Source: Hyphomicrobiales bacterium (lineage in GTDB: Bacteria; Pseudomonadota; Alphaproteobacteria; Rhizobiales; Rhizobiaceae). Taken from it: 64,000 bases of DNA. Both the position numbers and the translations under genes were made by a program. Below are positions 24,664-34,475 of the stretch, in pieces. The stretch is from assembly GCA_900473915.1 (NCBI GenBank), contig UCNG01000006.1, positions 124,001 through 188,000 of the forward strand, read 5' to 3'. The notes beneath the pieces are model-generated. The model was not told the DNA's origin, searched no databases, and worked only from the letters and a program-made list of their open reading frames with translations. How positions within the stretch are numbered: position 1 is the stretch's first letter; each line of letters starts with the position of its first letter.

Positions 24664-26544
24664 ATGAAGTCGAGTACGGATCTGTTACGCGTCGAGGGTC
24701 TGGATATTTCCTTTTCCACGCTGGGCAACAAGTGGAGCGTCGTCAACGATGCCAATCTGCGCATTCTGCCCGGCAAGGTGACAGCGCTCGTTGGCGAATC
24801 CGGCTCCGGTAAATCCGTTATCAGCCAGTCGATCATGGGAATTCTGCCTCGCAACGGCCAGGCCGAAGGGAAGATCCTGTTCACCGATCCGGTGAATGGC
24901 GAGACGACGGATATTCTCAAGCTGGTGAATGACGGGCCTGAAATTCGCGCCCTGCGCGGCAGCCGTATCGCCAAGATATTCCAGGAGCCGATGACGTCGC
25001 TGTCACCGCTCCATACGGTTGGCAACCAGATCAGCGAAGTGCTGACGATCCATGCCGAGATGACGAAGGCCGAGCGGCGCGCTCGCACGGAGGAAATGCT
25101 GGGGCTGGTTGGCTTCTCCAACCCGTCGCGGACGTTCGACATGTATCCCTTCGAGCTTTCCGGCGGGATGCGCCAGCGCGCCATGATCGCCATGGCGTTG
25201 ATCTGCCGCCCGGCGCTTCTGATCGCCGATGAGCCGACGACGGCGCTGGACGTGACGATTCAGGCGCAGATTCTCGAATTGCTTCGCGATTTGCAGCATA
25301 AGCTCAACATGGCGATGCTGTTGATCACACATGATCTTGGCGTGGTGGCCAATCTGGCCAATGAAGTGGTGGTCATCTATCACGGACGAATTCTGGAAGC
25401 TGGGCCGGTGGAGGAAATTTTCCGCAATCCGCAGCATCCCTATCTGAAAGGTCTGATGGCTGCTGTTCCGCATTTCAGCATGCGCCCCGGCGAGCGCCTG
25501 AAGGCCCTGCGCGAAGTTCCGGTTCAGGCCGAAACGCTATGGAAGAAGAAGCCGCCTAAGGGCGACGCGCCGGAAATCTTGCTGTCCGTGCGCAATCTCA
25601 CCAAGGAATACACCATTCGCAAGGCGGGCCTGTTCGGCGATGACAAGGCAGCTTCGGTGCGCGCCGTCGATGGTGTCAGTTTCGATATAAAGCGCGGCGA
25701 ATGTCTGGGCCTCGTCGGCGAAAGCGGCTCGGGAAAAACGACAGTCAGCAAAATTTTGATGCGGGCCGTCACGCCCGATCAGGGTTCGGTTACCTTCGAT
25801 GATGGCGACGGACCGGTGGATGTGCTTGCCGCTGAGGGCGCGCAGCTGATGGATCTGCGCACAAAAATCCAGATGATATTTCAGGATCCGGTCTCGTCGC
25901 TTTCGCCGCGCATGACTGTCGGCAGCATCCTGAGCGAGCCGCTTGAAATCCACAAGCGCGGCGACAAAGCCTATTGTCAGCAGAAAGTGCGGGCGCTGAT
26001 ACAGGCGATCGGCCTCGATGAGCGCTATCTCAGCCGCTATCCGCACAGCTTTTCCGGCGGTCAGCGCCAGCGGATCGGCATTGCGCGCGCGCTGGCGCTT
26101 GGACCGCAGCTTGTGGTCTGCGACGAACCTGTTTCGGCGCTCGACGTTTCGGTGCAGGCCCAGATTCTCAATCTTCTGAAGGATCTTCAGAAGGAACTCG
26201 GCCTGACCTATCTTTTCATCTCGCACAATCTGGCGGTGGTCGATTACATGGCCGACCGGATCGCCGTCATGTGCGGCGGACGGATTGTCGAACTGGCGCC
26301 AAGCGAAATCATTCTGCGCAGGCCGGTTCATCCCTATACGCAGGCCCTGCTTGCCGCCATACCTTTCCCGGACCTCGACAGGCCGCTGGATTTCGATACC
26401 CTGCGTGGCAGCGGGGCGTCGGATCGGCGTGGCTGGGGGCCGCATTTTTCCGGGGAGACGGGCGATCTGGCGTCGGTCGATCTTGGCAACGGCCATCTGG
26501 TTCTGGCGAGCAGCTCAGCGACGATCGGGGAGTTGAGAAATTGA
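24664..26544 (+). CDS. peptide/nickel-type ABC transporter, fused double ATP-binding protein
   Basis: A 626-residue protein with two complete ABC ATPase modules in one chain (DppD-DppF style, like YejF). Module 1 has GESGSGKSV, LSGGMRQRAMIAMAL and LLIADEPTTALD; module 2 has GESGSGKTT, FSGGQRQRIGIARAL and LVVCDEPVSALD. Each is followed by the HPY loop (NPQHPYLKGL and RPVHPYTQAL) typical of oligopeptide importers. It heads a set with binding protein (26541), permease (28480) and permease (29475), all overlapping or 1 base apart. The set sits inside a glycan and cyclase cluster, so oligosaccharide or murein-peptide uptake should be considered as well as peptides. Confidence 0.92.
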   Translation: MKSSTDLLRVEGLDISFSTLGNKWSVVNDANLRILPGKVTALVGESGSGKSVISQSIMGILPRNGQAEGKILFTDPVNGETTDILKLVNDGPEIRALRGSRIAKIFQEPMTSLSPLHTVGNQISEVLTIHAEMTKAERRARTEEMLGLVGFSNPSRTFDMYPFELSGGMRQRAMIAMALICRPALLIADEPTTALDVTIQAQILELLRDLQHKLNMAMLLITHDLGVVANLANEVVVIYHGRILEAGPVEEIFRNPQHPYLKGLMAAVPHFSMRPGERLKALREVPVQAETLWKKKPPKGDAPEILLSVRNLTKEYTIRKAGLFGDDKAASVRAVDGVSFDIKRGECLGLVGESGSGKTTVSKILMRAVTPDQGSVTFDDGDGPVDVLAAEGAQLMDLRTKIQMIFQDPVSSLSPRMTVGSILSEPLEIHKRGDKAYCQQKVRALIQAIGLDERYLSRYPHSFSGGQRQRIGIARALALGPQLVVCDEPVSALDVSVQAQILNLLKDLQKELGLTYLFISHNLAVVDYMADRIAVMCGGRIVELAPSEIILRRPVHPYTQALLAAIPFPDLDRPLDFDTLRGSGASDRRGWGPHFSGETGDLASVDLGNGHLVLASSSATIGELRN

Positions 26545-28478
26545 TCACCCGCAGAACATTGCTGGGCGGCGTAGCCGCCTCTCTTCTCCCGCTTCCAGCT
26601 CTTGCCGACTGGGACCTTGAGCCGGATTTTTTTGACGCGCATCTGCTCGCCCGCAGCCTGCCGCCGATTGGCGAACGGATTCCCGCGCAGCCGCGTGTCG
26701 TTCGCATGAAAGACATGGGGCGCCAGCCGGGCCGTTATGGCGGAGAGCTGCGCACGATCATCGGCAGCCAGAAAGATATCCGCTACATGACCATCAACGG
26801 TTATGCGCGTCTGGTGGGCTATAATGAGCGGCTTGAATTGCAGGCCGACATTCTGGAATCCTGGGAGGCGCAGGACGACCGGATTTTCACCTTTCATCTG
26901 CGCGCAGGGCATCGATGGTCGGATGGCCAACCGTTTACAGCCCTGGATTTTGCCTATTGGTGGAATGATGTCATTCTCAACCCGGATCTGACGCCGGATG
27001 GCGGTGCGCTCGAACTGCGCATCGATGGCAAGCTGCCGCAATTTGAGCTGATTGATGAGCGGACTGTGCGTTATAGCTGGCAATCGCCGAACCCGGATTT
27101 TTTACCCAGTCTGGCGGCCACACAGCCCATAGTCCTTGCCGGGCCGTTTCATTATCTGCGCCAGTTCCATCCGAAATATCAGGATCCGTTCCGCCTCTCG
27201 TCGCTCATGAATCTGTATCGCGTCAAGAAATGGACCGAGCTTCACACGAAGGTTTCACGCCAGTATCGACCGGAAAATCCTGAACTGCCGGTTCTCGATC
27301 CATGGCGCAACATGACAGCACCACCAGCCGAACAATTCGTGTTCGAGCGCAATCCCTATTTCCATCGCATTGATGAGAACGGGCGGCAATTGCCCTATAT
27401 CGACCGGGTTATCCTCAATGTCAGCTCATCCTCCATCATCCCGGCCAAGGCCGGTGCCGGAGAAAGTGATCTTCAGGCAACGAATATCGATTTTACGGAC
27501 TATGCCTTCCTGAAGGATGCCGAAAAACGCTATCCCGTGAAAGTCCATTTATGGAAGCTGATACGCGGATCACGTCTCGCGATCCTGCCCAATCTCAACT
27601 GCGCGGATGATGTGTGGCGCGGTCTTTTCAGGGACGTCCGCGTCAGGCGGGCTCTTTCTCTTGGCATTGACCGGCATGAGATCAATATGGCGGTTTTTTA
27701 TGGACTGGGCACGCCCAGCGCCGACACCTTGCTGCCAGAAAGCCCGCTCTATAAGCCTGAATATGCCAATGCGTGGATTCAACACGATCCCGATCAGGCC
27801 AATGCGTTGCTCGATGAAGCCGGTCTGCAAAAGCGCGATGCGAACGGCATCCGCCTGTTGCCGGACGGGCGGCTCGCGGAGATCACGATTGAATCGGCAG
27901 GTGAAAGCACGCTGGATACGGACGTGCTGGAACTGGTCACGGATCATTGGCGCAAGATCGGCATAGCGCTGTTCACCCGCACCAGCCAGCGTGATATTTT
28001 CCGGTCCCGCGCCATGGGCGGGCGGATCATGATGTCCATATGGTTCGGGCTTGAGAACGCCGTTGCCACCGCAGATATGAATCCTGCCCAACTGGCGCCA
28101 AGCTCCGACGATCAGCTGCAATGGCCGCTCTGGGGCATGTATCAGCTGTCGCTCGGCGCAAAGGGCAAGGCACCTGATCTGCCCGAAGCGGTCGAGCTTT
28201 GTACGCTACAGAAGCAATGGCGCTCCTCCGCGCATATGAGCGAGCGCTCCGAAATCTGGCACAAAATGCTTTCGATCTTCACCGATCAGGTGTTCTCGAT
28301 CGGTCTGGTCAATGGCACGCCGCAGCCGATCCTGCATACATCCTATCTGCGCAATGTCCCGGAAAAAGGATTATGGGGCTTCAATCCGACTTCGTTTCTG
28401 GGCGTCTATATGCCGGATACGTTCTGGTTGGCCGACACGCCCGAGAGCCCGAAGCAAAAACTGGCGGGAGAGGGCTGA
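26541..28478 (+). CDS. ABC transporter substrate-binding protein, family 5
   Basis: A 645-residue periplasmic binding protein of the oligopeptide/YejA type. The start is a TTG at 26541 overlapping the ATPase stop (TTGA), giving the leader ITRRTLLGGVAASLLPLPAL, with a twin-arginine-like pair and a cut near ALA. The body has FTFHLRAGHRWSDGQPFTAL (about residues 115-134) and the late family pattern FRDVRVRRALSLGIDRHEIN. The frame is open further upstream, but only inside the ATPase gene. It would deliver a large ligand to the two permeases. The ligand cannot be named from the sequence; relatives bind peptides, murein fragments or sugars. Confidence 0.88.
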   Translation: MITRRTLLGGVAASLLPLPALADWDLEPDFFDAHLLARSLPPIGERIPAQPRVVRMKDMGRQPGRYGGELRTIIGSQKDIRYMTINGYARLVGYNERLELQADILESWEAQDDRIFTFHLRAGHRWSDGQPFTALDFAYWWNDVILNPDLTPDGGALELRIDGKLPQFELIDERTVRYSWQSPNPDFLPSLAATQPIVLAGPFHYLRQFHPKYQDPFRLSSLMNLYRVKKWTELHTKVSRQYRPENPELPVLDPWRNMTAPPAEQFVFERNPYFHRIDENGRQLPYIDRVILNVSSSSIIPAKAGAGESDLQATNIDFTDYAFLKDAEKRYPVKVHLWKLIRGSRLAILPNLNCADDVWRGLFRDVRVRRALSLGIDRHEINMAVFYGLGTPSADTLLPESPLYKPEYANAWIQHDPDQANALLDEAGLQKRDANGIRLLPDGRLAEITIESAGESTLDTDVLELVTDHWRKIGIALFTRTSQRDIFRSRAMGGRIMMSIWFGLENAVATADMNPAQLAPSSDDQLQWPLWGMYQLSLGAKGKAPDLPEAVELCTLQKQWRSSAHMSERSEIWHKMLSIFTDQVFSIGLVNGTPQPILHTSYLRNVPEKGLWGFNPTSFLGVYMPDTFWLADTPESPKQKLAGEG

Positions 28479-28479
28479 G

Positions 28480-29478
28480 ATGCTGCGCTATATTCTCTGG
28501 CGCATCGCCGCCATGGTCCCGACCTTGCTGATTATCTCGGCGCTTATCTTCACGATCATTGAGCTGCCGCCGGGAAATTTCTTCGAAAGCCAGATTGCCG
28601 AGCTTCAGGCGCAGGGCGAAACGGTCAATCTTCAGGAAATCGAGGCGATGCGCCGCCAGTACGGTTTCGACAAGCCACCGGTCGTGCGCTATTTTTACTG
28701 GCTGGGCGGAATGCTCCAGGGAGACTTCGGCTATTCGTTCGAATATCAGCTGCCGGTCAGCGAGGTGGTCGGCGACCGGCTGTGGCTGACGATCCTCGTC
28801 TCATTCTGTACCATCGTCCTGACCTGGCTGATTGCCTTTCCCATCGGCATGTATTCGGCGACGCATCAGTATAGCTGGGGCGATTACGGGTTTTCACTGT
28901 TCGGGCTGCTCGGCATCGCCATTCCGAACTTCATGCTGGCGCTGATCCTGATGTATTTCGCCAATATCTGGTTCGGGACGTCCATCGGTCACCTGATGGA
29001 TCAGAAATATATTGCCGAACCCATGAGCTGGGCGAAGGCGAAATCCATTCTGGAACATCTGTGGATTCCGGTGATCATCGTCGGAACGGCTGGAACCGCT
29101 GGCATGATCCGACGGCTGCGCGCCAATCTTCTGGACGAGTTGCAGAAGCAATATGTCATGACGGCGCGGGCCAAGGGCCTGCATCCGTTCCGCGCACTGG
29201 TGAAATATCCGCTGCGCATGGCGCTCAATTTCTTTGTGGCCGACATCGGCTCCATATTGCCGACGATCATATCGGGCGCCGAAATCACGGCAATCGTGCT
29301 GTCGCTGGAAACCACGGGGCCGATGCTGATCAAGGCGCTGCAAAGCCAGGACATGTATCTGGCCGGGTCTTTCCTGATGTTCCTTGCGTTTCTGACGGTT
29401 ATCGGAATGCTCATATCCGACATCGCCCTGGCGATCCTGGATCCACGCATCCGGCTGCAAGGGGGGCATAGAAAATGA
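28480..29478 (+). CDS. peptide-type ABC transporter permease (DppB-like)
   Basis: A 332-residue inner-membrane permease. The start at 28480 (MLRYILWRIAAMVPTLLIIS) is the family N-terminal helix, 1 base after the binding-protein stop. The coupling loop near residues 218-240 (MTARAKGLHPFRAL) contacts the ATPase. Six hydrophobic segments are visible. The stop overlaps the next permease (ATGA at 29475-29478). It forms one half of the channel of the importer encoded by 24664-30650. Confidence 0.9.
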   Translation: MLRYILWRIAAMVPTLLIISALIFTIIELPPGNFFESQIAELQAQGETVNLQEIEAMRRQYGFDKPPVVRYFYWLGGMLQGDFGYSFEYQLPVSEVVGDRLWLTILVSFCTIVLTWLIAFPIGMYSATHQYSWGDYGFSLFGLLGIAIPNFMLALILMYFANIWFGTSIGHLMDQKYIAEPMSWAKAKSILEHLWIPVIIVGTAGTAGMIRRLRANLLDELQKQYVMTARAKGLHPFRALVKYPLRMALNFFVADIGSILPTIISGAEITAIVLSLETTGPMLIKALQSQDMYLAGSFLMFLAFLTVIGMLISDIALAILDPRIRLQGGHRK

Positions 29479-30650
29479 GCACCATGCTTCCGCCGCCGGG
29501 CGCGCCGCTTCCGCATTTCGTGTCAGACGCGCCGTTCGATCCATATTCCGTCGAGAAGATGACGGATGCGCAGGCGAAAATCCATCTCGCGTCCAACCGC
29601 CAGTTGATGTGGTGGAAGTTCAGGCGTCACAAGCTTGCGCTTGTATCCGGCATTTTCCTGATCCTGCTCTATGGCGCCATCGTCATCGCGGAATTTCTCG
29701 CGCCGTATAATCTGCATACGCGCAACGTCGATTTCATCCATGCCCCTCCGCAAAGGGTGCATCTGTTTCACGAAGGAAAATTCGTCGGGCCATTCGTTTA
29801 TGGTCGCCAGATGACCCTCAATATCGATACGCTGCGGCGCGTCTACACTGAAAACAGAGCGGATGTGCAGCGGCTGCGTTTCTTCTGCCGGGGCGACAAT
29901 TATCGGTTCTGGGGGCTGTTCAGCAGCAATTTTCATCTGGTCTGTCCGGCACCGGATGGGCAGATGTTTCTTTTTGGCACTGATCGCCTTGGCCGTGACG
30001 TGCTGTCCCGTATCATTTATGGCGCGCGGATTTCGCTGACCATCGGCCTTTTGGGCGTCACTATCAGCTTCGTGCTCGGCATTATCATCGGCGGCATTGC
30101 GGGTTATCGCGGCGGCTGGTTCGATCTGATCGTCCAGCGGATCATCGAAGTCTTGCAGGCCTTGCCGAGCCTGCCATTGTGGATGGCGCTTTCAGCGGTG
30201 ATGCCGATTTCATGGAGCCCGATCCTGATCTATTTCGGCATTACCACCATTCTGGGCATGCTGGACTGGACCGGACTTGCGCGCGCCGTTCGCTCGAAAA
30301 TCCTTGCGCTGCGCGAGGAGGACTACGTTCTGGCTGCCCAACTGATGGGGGCAAGCAGCCCGCGCATCATCGGTCGGCATCTCGTGCCCGGCTTCATGTC
30401 GCATCTGATTGCGGCGGCCACCATATCGATCCCCGGAATGATTCTTGGGGAAACAGCGTTGAGTTTTCTAGGACTTGGGCTTAGACCTCCTATAACGAGC
30501 TGGGGAATCCTTTTAACCGAGGCCCGTAACGTCAGTGTCATCGCGTTCTATCCTTGGCTGCTTCTGCCCATGGTTCCCGTCATTCTAGTCATTCTCGCGT
30601 TCAATTTTTTGGGAGATGGCTTGCGCGATGCAGCTGATCCTTACAGATAA
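29475..30650 (+). CDS. peptide-type ABC transporter permease (DppC-like)
   Basis: A 391-residue permease, the partner of the gene at 28480. It has a longer N-terminal cytoplasmic part and first helix (residues 45-75) with an extended periplasmic loop to about residue 160, as in YejE-type permeases. Core motifs are FGTDRLGRDVLSRIIYGARI (about residues 166-185), the coupling loop VLAAQLMGASSPRIIGRHLV, and GETALSFLGLGLRPP close to the end. It completes the importer set. An 88- to 115-base gap separates it from the first glycosyltransferase. Confidence 0.9.
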   Translation: MSTMLPPPGAPLPHFVSDAPFDPYSVEKMTDAQAKIHLASNRQLMWWKFRRHKLALVSGIFLILLYGAIVIAEFLAPYNLHTRNVDFIHAPPQRVHLFHEGKFVGPFVYGRQMTLNIDTLRRVYTENRADVQRLRFFCRGDNYRFWGLFSSNFHLVCPAPDGQMFLFGTDRLGRDVLSRIIYGARISLTIGLLGVTISFVLGIIIGGIAGYRGGWFDLIVQRIIEVLQALPSLPLWMALSAVMPISWSPILIYFGITTILGMLDWTGLARAVRSKILALREEDYVLAAQLMGASSPRIIGRHLVPGFMSHLIAAATISIPGMILGETALSFLGLGLRPPITSWGILLTEARNVSVIAFYPWLLLPMVPVILVILAFNFLGDGLRDAADPYR

Positions 30651-30765
30651 ACGCAATCATGAGGCCACACCGCGTGCATTTTCCCAGCATCGCCGTCTTT
30701 ACCGGTTCTGAATATTTCACCTTGAATGAGCTGCAAGCATGTCCTGCACCGGAAAGGTTTTGAAC

Positions 30766-31986
30766 ATGATGCGCCGTTTTGAGGATGCGCGTATTCTTAT
30801 GTACAGTCACGATACGTTCGGGCTGGGGCATTTAAGGCGTTGCAGAACCATCGCGCATGCGTTGGTCGAGGATTATCGTGGACTGAATGTTCTGATCATG
30901 TCGGGCGCCACGATCGCGGGCGCTTTCGATTATCGCGCCCGCGTCGATTTCGTGAAAGTGCCGAGCGTCATCAAGCTGCGCAACGGCGAATATACGTCGA
31001 TGGCCCGCCATATCGACCTCCATGAAACGCTGAAGATGCGCCAGTCGATCATTCGCCATACGGCGGAGACCTTCCAGCCCGATATCTTCATCGTCGACAA
31101 GGAGCCGATGGGGCTAAAGGGCGAGGTGGAGGAGACGCTGGCCTATCTCAAGGCCCGCGGCACCAAGCTTGTTCTCGGTCTGCGCGAGGTGATGGATGCG
31201 CCGCATCTTCTGGAAGCGGAGTGGAAGAAGAACGACGTCATCGAGAAGATCGACCGGTATTACGACAATATCTGGGTTTACGGGCCGCCGGATTTCTACG
31301 ATCCGCTGGTGGACATGGACGTGCCGGAGAGCGTTCGCCGCAAGATGAATTTCGTTGGTTTTCTCCAGCGCAGCCTCGCACAGGACAAGACATCGTCGCC
31401 GCATGTTCCGGAAGGGGACTATATTCTTGTCACGACCGGGGGTGGCGGCGATGGCGCCGATCTGGTGCGCAATGTCATCAATGCCTATCGACAAGTGCCG
31501 GAACTCAACCATCGCGCCTTCATCGTTCTCGGCCCCTATATGCCTGCAAAGGAACGGACGAGGCTGCGTAAAAGCGCCCAGAATATTCCCCATCTCGAAG
31601 TGATCGAGTTCGATAACCGCATGGAAGACCTGATCGCCGGTGCAAAAGCCGTGGTCGCCATGGGCGGCTACAACACCTATTGCGAGATCTTGTCGTTCGA
31701 CAAGCCGGCGCTGATTGTTCCGCGCACTGAACCGCGGGAGGAACAATTGATCCGCGCCAGCCGGGCGGCCGAGCTCAATCTGATCGAAATGCTGCTTCCG
31801 GAGGAAGCCGCCAATCCGCAACGTCTGGCGGATGTTCTGCAACGTCTGCCCGACCGGGTGCCGCCATCGGAGGGCAATAGCGATATGCGTCTGGAAGGGC
31901 TATCGCATATTTCCCAAATTGTCGGGAAATGGCTGGATGAGAGCGAGCAGAAGGCAGCTCCGGAGATACTCATTGCTGCAAAATAA
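30766..31986 (+). CDS. glycosyltransferase, GT28/MurG-like (first)
   Basis: A 406-residue GT-B-fold glycosyltransferase of the family-28 C-terminal type. The N-terminal MYSHDTFGLGHLRRCRTIAH (residues 10-29) is the GHLRR-type acceptor loop. The C-terminal VAMGGYNTYCEILSFDKPAL (about residues 305-324) is the donor-nucleotide site, with VPRTEPREEQLIRA following. I chose the ATG at 30766, which has GGAAAGG 8 bases upstream, over an ATG at 30739 without one. It overlaps or abuts the next glycosyltransferase gene. Similar proteins sit in glycan clusters of Rhizobiales; the sugar and acceptor are unknown. Confidence 0.85.
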   Translation: MMRRFEDARILMYSHDTFGLGHLRRCRTIAHALVEDYRGLNVLIMSGATIAGAFDYRARVDFVKVPSVIKLRNGEYTSMARHIDLHETLKMRQSIIRHTAETFQPDIFIVDKEPMGLKGEVEETLAYLKARGTKLVLGLREVMDAPHLLEAEWKKNDVIEKIDRYYDNIWVYGPPDFYDPLVDMDVPESVRRKMNFVGFLQRSLAQDKTSSPHVPEGDYILVTTGGGGDGADLVRNVINAYRQVPELNHRAFIVLGPYMPAKERTRLRKSAQNIPHLEVIEFDNRMEDLIAGAKAVVAMGGYNTYCEILSFDKPALIVPRTEPREEQLIRASRAAELNLIEMLLPEEAANPQRLADVLQRLPDRVPPSEGNSDMRLEGLSHISQIVGKWLDESEQKAAPEILIAAK

Positions 31987-31996
31987 TCCGGCATCC

Positions 31997-33241
31997 ATGC
32001 CTGTTCGTCGAAAATTGCTTGTGGTGTTGAAGGGCTATCCGCGCCTTTCGGAAACTTTTATCGCGCAAGAACTTCTGGGGCTGGAGCGCGCCGGCTTTGA
32101 CCTGACGCTCATTTCGATGCGCCGTCCGACCGACAAGAAACGGCACCCGATCCATGACGAAATCAAGGCCCGCGTCGTCTATCTGCCGGAATATCTTTAT
32201 GAAGAGCCGTTGCGGGTCTGGCGTGGATTTCTGGCGGCTTGGCGTCGCCCCGGCTTCCGTCCGCTTTTGCGCCAGTTCTGGAAGGATTTGCGGCGGGATT
32301 TAACGCCCAACCGCGTGCGGCGGCTGGGACAGGCGATGGTGCTTGCCCATGAATGGCCGGACCGGGGCGAATGGCTGCATGCGCATTTCATCCACACACC
32401 GGCCTCGGTGACGGCCTATGCAAGCCTTCTGACCGGCGTGCCATGGACATGCTCCGCCCATGCCAAGGATATCTGGACTTCGCCGGACTGGGAGCTGGCG
32501 GAAAAGCTCGGGCGCGCCCGCTGGAGCGTCACCTGCACGCGTACCGGCTATGAGCATATGCGCGGCCTCACCCCGCGCAAGGAAGCGGTTCATCTGAGCT
32601 ATCACGGGCTTGATCTCGACCGCTTTGGCCTCTTCGAGATGCCGCGCTCGTCGCGAGACGGAACCGACGCCCGCGATCCGCTGCGTATCCTCAGCGTCGG
32701 GCGGGCGGTGCCCAAGAAGGGCTATGACGTGCTTTTGCATGCGCTGGCATTGTTGCCGCCCGATCTCCACTGGCGCTTTACACATATTGGCGGCGGCGAT
32801 GAACTGGCTCGTTTGAAGCCACTGGCTGAAACCCTTGGCCTCGCCGACCGGATCGAATGGAAAGGCGCGCTGGCGCAGGAAGAAGTGCTGGAGCATTACC
32901 GTCAATCGGACATCTTCGCGCTTGCATGCCGCATCACGGCCGATGGCGACCGCGACGGGCTGCCGAATGTGATTGTCGAAGCCTCAAGCCAGAATCTTGT
33001 CTGTGTCTCGACCAACATATCCGGTGTCCCGGAACTGTTGAGCGATGGTGAAAACGGTCTTTTGGTGCCTTCCGAAGACGCGCAAGCTTTTGCTGCCGCG
33101 CTGGCCCGGCTTGCGGCAGACCCACAATTGCGCCATCGGCTGGGGGCGGCGGCAGAGCATCGTGTTCGCCACCATTTCGATCACCACGCCAGCATTCGCC
33201 AGCTGACGGATCTGTTCGAGCGGGAATGGATGAAAGCATGA
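31997..33241 (+). CDS. glycosyltransferase family 4
   Basis: A 414-residue GT-B retaining glycosyltransferase. The start region VVLKGYPRLSETFIAQELLG (about residues 9-28) is the usual GT4 opening, with H in HAHFIHTPASV and the donor site GRAVPKKGYDVLLHAL (about residues 235-250). NVIVEASSQNLVCVSTNISG matches the EX7E area in the C-terminal half. I give the ATG at 31997; a TTG at 31973 is in frame, overlaps the previous gene and has GGAG 7 bases upstream, so it may be the real start. It is coupled to the next gene, whose start overlaps its stop. Confidence 0.88.
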   Translation: MPVRRKLLVVLKGYPRLSETFIAQELLGLERAGFDLTLISMRRPTDKKRHPIHDEIKARVVYLPEYLYEEPLRVWRGFLAAWRRPGFRPLLRQFWKDLRRDLTPNRVRRLGQAMVLAHEWPDRGEWLHAHFIHTPASVTAYASLLTGVPWTCSAHAKDIWTSPDWELAEKLGRARWSVTCTRTGYEHMRGLTPRKEAVHLSYHGLDLDRFGLFEMPRSSRDGTDARDPLRILSVGRAVPKKGYDVLLHALALLPPDLHWRFTHIGGGDELARLKPLAETLGLADRIEWKGALAQEEVLEHYRQSDIFALACRITADGDRDGLPNVIVEASSQNLVCVSTNISGVPELLSDGENGLLVPSEDAQAFAAALARLAADPQLRHRLGAAAEHRVRHHFDHHASIRQLTDLFEREWMKA

Positions 33242-34383
33242 GCGGCAGCCCTGAAACGCCCGGCCCGAAAGTCCTGTTTTATGTGCAGCACCTTCTGGGG
33301 ATCGGGCACATTGCGCGGGCAAGCCGCATTGCGTCGGCAATGAAGGATGACGGTTTCGACGTGACCGTGGTGACAGGTGGCCTTCCCGTTCCGGGGTTTC
33401 CGGCGGATGGTATTCCGGCAATTGCGCTGCCTCCGGTCGTTGCCAGCAATGCCGGTTTTTCCGGTCTTGCCGACGAAAATGGCCAGCCTGCGGACGAAGC
33501 TTTTCTGGCGCGGCGGCGGGATCAGCTGCTGGAGATATTTCGCCGGTTGAAGCCGGATATGGTCATTATCGAGGCCTTTCCGTTCGGGCGGCGGCAGATG
33601 CGGTTTGAGCTTGTTCCGCTGATCGAGGCCATCGAAAATTCCACGCCGCGCCCGAAGCTCATCACGTCCGTGCGCGACATTGTTCAGCAGCGGACAAAAC
33701 CGGGCCGCAACGAGGAAACCGTTGCTCTCGTCCAGGCCCATTTCGACCGTGTTCTGGTGCATGGCGACGAGAATTTCGTGCCTTTGTCCTATAGTTTTCC
33801 GCTGGCGGAAGAGATTGCCGACCGTATCGTCCATACGGGTCTGGTTGCGGCTCCGCCCGCGCCTGCCAGCGCAGAAAAATTCGATATTGTCGTCTCCGCA
33901 GGCGGCGGAGCGGTGGGAGCGGCATTGGTGAATGCCGCGATTGGCGCTGCCCGACAGCACACGCAGCGCAGCTGGTGTGTCATCGCTGGCCCCAACCTGC
34001 CGGAAGCCGATTTCCAGAAGCTCCTGCAAGATAGCCCGTCCAATGTGCAGGTCGTGCGCTTCCGCAAGGATTTTCCATCGCTATTGCAGGGAGCCGAGGT
34101 TTCGGTATCGCAGGCCGGATATAACACGGTCTGCGATCTGTTGCAGGCGAGATGCCGGGCCATTCTGGTGCCGTTCACGCAAGGCGGGGAAACGGAGCAG
34201 GCGGTAAGGGCTGAGCGCCTTGAGGAAATGGGGTTTGCCATTGCCATTTCCGAAGATCGTCTTGATGTTCAGGTTTTGAGCGACGCCATTGCTGAGGCGC
34301 TTGAAAATCCGCCGCCGCCCGCCGCCGCGCTGGATCTCGACGGAGCCCGAAAAACGGCCCGCTACCTTCGTTCTCTCCGATAA
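33238..34383 (+). CDS. glycosyltransferase, GT28/MurG-like (second)
   Basis: A 381-residue GT-B glycosyltransferase related in layout to the one at 30766. It opens with VLFYVQHLLGIGHIARASRI (the GIGHIARA loop), and has VSAGGGAVGAALVNAAIG near residues 216-233 and the donor-site SQAGYNTVCDLLQARCRAIL with VPFTQGGETEQAVRAERL. I use the ATG at 33238, which overlaps the previous stop (ATGA); the ATG at 33226 is an alternative. Three glycosyltransferases in a row, two of one type, suggest stepwise assembly of one glycan repeat or glycolipid. Confidence 0.85.
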   Translation: MSGSPETPGPKVLFYVQHLLGIGHIARASRIASAMKDDGFDVTVVTGGLPVPGFPADGIPAIALPPVVASNAGFSGLADENGQPADEAFLARRRDQLLEIFRRLKPDMVIIEAFPFGRRQMRFELVPLIEAIENSTPRPKLITSVRDIVQQRTKPGRNEETVALVQAHFDRVLVHGDENFVPLSYSFPLAEEIADRIVHTGLVAAPPAPASAEKFDIVVSAGGGAVGAALVNAAIGAARQHTQRSWCVIAGPNLPEADFQKLLQDSPSNVQVVRFRKDFPSLLQGAEVSVSQAGYNTVCDLLQARCRAILVPFTQGGETEQAVRAERLEEMGFAIAISEDRLDVQVLSDAIAEALENPPPPAAALDLDGARKTARYLRSLR

Positions 34384-34475
34384 GATATACGCGAATGCGG
34401 ATCCCCCGTCGGGCAGACATGCTATAAGATGACTGCCAATATGCGCGGCCTACCAGAAACCGGTTCAAAGCCTGA

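Noticed and set aside
25537-26496. 319-codon minus-strand open frame
   Set aside because: Antisense to the second ATPase module of the fused transporter protein. Composition is typical of a reverse-strand shadow.
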